Assembly (NCBI GenBank): GCA_943737045.1
Contig: CALSFV010000208.1
Coordinates: 496,001-560,000, forward strand
Direction: 5' to 3'
Length of the DNA stretch: 64,000 nucleotides
Source: Parapristionchus giblindavisi
Taxonomy: Eukaryota; Nematoda; Chromadorea; Rhabditida; Diplogasteridae
A program made the translations under genes and the position numbers. This document shows, one piece after another, positions 60,377-64,000 of the stretch. The notes under the pieces are model-generated. The model had not been told where the DNA came from. It ran no database searches and was given only the letters and a program-made list of their open reading frames with translations. How positions within the stretch are numbered: the first letter of the stretch is position 1; the number at the start of each line of letters is the position of its first letter.

Positions 60377-63300
60377 TTATGAGTTTGCACAGAGAGGACA
60401 AGTAGATCGATCTCCACGTGATTTCTCCTTTCCACAACGAGCACACACCGGCTCATTGGCATCCTGAAACGATCGTCTCAATGAGGGGACTCGATGACGG
60501 AAACGGGAGATTACATTGTTCGATATTGGTCGGAGAACTCACTCCGAATACATTGAAGGATGAATTACTATTGAGTGAACAAGCCACCTCTGAGGCGTCA
60601 CTGCCAAGACGGGCGCGCATAGCCTCCAGCTGAGTCATCATCTGAATTTTTTCAAAATTTATTTTTTTTTAGTATTTCCTTAAATTGTTATACCTGATCT
60701 CGTTCGAATATCGCCCGTCTCTTTTCCATTTCAGCTTTTTCAGCCATCATCTTATATACTTCAGCATCGCTTCTCCATGCCTCACAGGCTTGTCTAGCCT
60801 GTTTGAGTCCTTCCTCCCATACCGCATTTTTCTCGTGTTGTGCATTCAATTCTTCCTTAGTCTTGGATAATTCCTCGATTAGCACGGCCTCTGCAAATGA
60901 AAGTTTGCACATCACAGAGAGAAGAAGTGGGGAATAGGGTTTACCATGAACATTGTTCGGAAAAGGAGAGAAGACGGCCGTGGGTGAGTTCAAACTCATT
61001 TTGCCGGCTTGAAGAAGGGTCTCTCCATAACTGGGAATGGGCGAGTTGTGGAAGGATTCAGAGGCACCAGGGATGCGCATTGGAGAAGTCACTGAATGGA
61101 AATTGGTTATTCACGATTATTATTGGGTTACATTTATTATTACGATTAATATAATTTCTTTTTTTTTTCAAAAAAAATTTAATTACTACTAGTCAATTAT
61201 TGTGATCTACTCTTGGTTGTTAAATTGATAAAAATTGATCTACACGACTAGTGATTTAAAGAAAACCATGACAATAAACTATATTGCCATAATATAATCA
61301 ATCAATAACTCACTGTTACTATTATAATATCGTTGATTTGATTGTTCATCGATAGTAGCGAGATCGAGAGTCAATTCATCCATTGCTCCACTCATCGCAT
61401 TGAATCCACTGCAATAATAATATTTAATTTATTAATCATTTCAGTAGTTGCATAATATACATCACTTCGTCTTTAGCAATGCAAAGGATAGTCATTTTCC
61501 TGTGAAGACAAATATGTTTTATGATCATAGTATATTCAATTTTCTTGCAAATAAATAAATTATTATTGCTCGACTATTTCCCTGTCGTGCATTTTATTGC
61601 ACAAAATATTATCGTTAATGGGTACCTGTCAGATCTATTCAAGGCAGAATGAGCAGGAAGGGATGTTCCCATCATATCGAACGGAGCAAGTCCACCCCCA
61701 GCTGAATTTACGAGATTTTTAAATTGAATTATCCTCATTTAAATTGTTTATTTGTTTGCACCATCATTTCTTATTATTTTGTTTCAATTTCAAAATGATG
61801 TTTTTACCACTATATCCAGATAGAGTTCGAACAAAAGTTCAAATTACAATTTTTACAGACCACATTTTAGTATGTTTTCAAAAGTAATGTGCACTTTGTG
61901 ATCGAATGAACAGCTGTGATCTTTCCTCTCTTCTCTCTTCACGAAGAAGACAAAGAGAATCGATCAGATGACATTTACTGGTTTTCAACACGCATCAAAA
62001 CATGCAAAACACTTTTTTAAGAAAAAATCCCATTTCCGTTAGTACGATCAAATGATGAAATGTCATTTATCCCAAAGTAGGGATACATATTAATTTGGAT
62101 ATCCTTGCCAAACACTATGATGCAATGTGAATAACATAGTTGCTAAGTAACCCTTGGATATATCTTTCATCTCTTCACCCCGTCTCTCTGATAATCGTCC
62201 ACTCTCTCGCTGTGTTCGATAAAACGAATGGATTAGTACTTCTTTTTATATACATTTTCTCTTTCTAGTTATCCCCTCTCTGTCATGGCCATCATCATTC
62301 TAGATCCGAAATCTATTTACGCCGCGCTCATGGATAATCCGTCCAATATATCTCTAGCTACATACGTTAAAGAACCTCTAACTCGCTAATTTTGTATTAA
62401 AAACTATAAATAATATTGATATTGTGCTTACGTATCATGTCGCATGCAAGACTAAATGTATAAATGTATATTGTAATCCAGTCAGTCTAGCTGACATATG
62501 TATCCATACCACAGAACATAGTGTAACATTGTACTCACCAAGATCGAGATGCCCCATATTGAGTGAATGAGTACGAATGCGTCCGCCTGGCTTATCCATC
62601 CGACCGGGCTGATAATGACAGATAATTAATATCAACAATGCCAATAAAATTGATGATCATTATGATACAAGCAAATATTATTGTGTTTCATCTTGTAAAA
62701 CGATATGATTCTTACTGAAAGTGGCCCAAGTCTTTCGAACCCGGGTGCCTTTGGATAACTACTGGAGATTGAATCATCCGAACGATAGGTCTTGTTTAAT
62801 TGACCGCATCTCGGAATCTACAGTAATTATCGATTAGCATATTTAAACAATAAAATTTCGCTTACTCCGATCGGATACGAATTCATTCCATTGAGCGTCG
62901 GAGAGCCGAACTGTGATTGATCTGTAAATATCGATTTTTTGCTCATAATATCTAGTTATGGCTGTTATAATTGATGGATATTTACCATTGGGGCTTCCCT
63001 CTCCTGTGACGGGAGACGTTTGTGAACTAGCGAGATATGGTGTTCGTTGCACATGCAGCTCCGTGTCATGATGTGCAAACGCACAGAAGACCGCACGAGG
63101 ACAGTAACCATGCTGGAATGGATGCTGGATTACGGTAGATATGGGTTACGGTAGCTACGGCATATCGTGGGTTCACGTTGGGTCTGATTGAATAATATAG
63201 GTGTTCTAATATTAGGTTTTCGAGAATTGTAGTTGATAAGCATGATATATGTTATTAAAGAGCAAGCTAGCGGAAAGAATAAATGGCAGTCTTCATAATC

Positions 63301-64000
63301 ATATGATACACTATTTCTATTTGTGTTATTCAGCGAAATCTCGTGATGAATGTACAATATATGAGAATAGAAGATAAGTATGTATGTATGTATTATTTAT
63401 AAAGTCATTGGGAGATATGACACTTGTTTTTCGTGTGCTCTCTTTCTCATCCATGAATAACGAGACTGATTATGCTAGAGTCATTAGCCGACTCTTCAAG
63501 GAGTTAATGAATGAATGACAACAAAAACGTTTGCATGACCCACCTATGATTACTATACAGAGATCTCGAATAGTTTAGCTTACAGTTTCCTTTAGTATAG
63601 TGAACAAAAAGCAAATGACAAAAAGATAAATCAATAATTAGCAAAAATTCATGAACCCAACGATGGTTACGTACCGGACCCAGTGAATATGAACTGATTA
63701 CCTCAAGCATATCATTACACTTGGTACTCTTGTAGATCTCCGGATGGAATTGTTGTTCAGTCCTCGTGTGACAATACGCACAGTTGTCTCCATTCTCGCA
63801 CATCTCCGGGTCTAACCACTCATCGACTGTCTTTGCCGCCGGACACGGTGTTGATCTGCTTAAGTATCCATTGCACTATCGATTGATCGATAATAAGTGA
63901 TCTACCTGTACTTGTACTTGGCCGGTGGACGCCTTCTGTCCTTTGAATTGTGATAGAACGGGCAGGCATAGCCCTGTCTGCATAATCGTGCGGGTTTCCT
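60377..64000 (-). CDS. unk: Unkempt-type CCCH zinc-finger protein, 5' part beyond right edge
   Basis: RNA-binding, translation-regulating protein of the Unkempt family. Exons in coding order: 63906-64000 (partial), 63702-63855, 62986-63112, 62866-62921, 62716-62817, 62539-62608, 61626-61701, 61314-61408, 60945-61091, 60694-60890, 60543-60641 and 60377-60463, all in phase (about 400 residues in window). CCCH fingers visible are CRQGYACPFYHNSKDRR, CENGDNCAYCHTRTEQQFHP and GYCPRAVFCAFAHH; the segment KYRSTPCP and the motif EIYKSTKC are diagnostic. A Ser/Gly/Pro-rich middle follows, then a coiled coil (EELSKTKEELNAQHEKNAVW, RRAIFERDQMMTQLEAMRAR). The C-terminus has VCARCGKEKSRGDRSTCPLC, only two CxxC pairs where Unkempt proteins normally end in a full RING. 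The first fingers lie off the window. Confidence 0.9.

Overview
The window is eukaryotic and most probably nematode nuclear DNA. Eight multi-exon protein genes can be followed exon by exon (about 110 introns, many only 40-60 bp and most ending TTTCAG or TTGCAG), and the recognisable proteins match nematode/metazoan families. The high exon number and the mixture of gene-dense DNA with young DNA-transposon debris would suit a Pristionchus-like (diplogastrid) or related rhabditid genome. That placement is an inference, not something the sequence proves.

Layout: (1) 1-2607, minus: USP7/HAUSP-type deubiquitinase (math-33-like), cut by the left edge. (2) 3899-9049, plus: complex I 49-kDa subunit NDUFS2 (gas-1-like), complete. 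(3) 9530-17253 and 18066-23916, plus: two tandem paralogues of 1241 and about 1146 aa with an AT-hook and a PWWP-like module, apparently chromatin proteins of an undescribed type. (4) 25003-31061: a 6-kb inverted-repeat element with nearly identical 1.57-kb arms. Its interior has a second palindrome, a module array, a decayed Tc1/mariner-type transposase fragment and a nested 448-bp MITE. (5) 31280-32969: a dead mariner split by a 419-bp MITE with TTA target duplication. (6) 33531-33872: a hAT-like MITE packed with GCGGGCCCGC palindromes and flanked by an 8-bp duplication. (7) 34533-35462: a nested inverted-repeat cluster. (8) 37637-39516, plus: a small Pro/His-rich protein gene. (9) 41315-50589, plus: ATP-dependent 6-phosphofructokinase, complete, 23 exons. 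(10) 51452-55968, minus: syndapin/PACSIN (sdpn-1-like). (11) 60377-64000, minus: Unkempt-type CCCH zinc-finger protein, 5' part beyond the right edge.

The genes do not form one pathway: housekeeping metabolism (complex I, PFK), ubiquitin signalling, membrane remodelling and RNA binding sit together as is usual in nematode chromosomes. The novelty lies in the tandem AT-hook/PWWP pair, which shares a conserved non-coding block in the same intron, and in the 25-35.5 kb mobile-element island. Exon joins were checked by reading phase throughout: all intact genes stay in frame, with one uncertain junction in the second paralogue.
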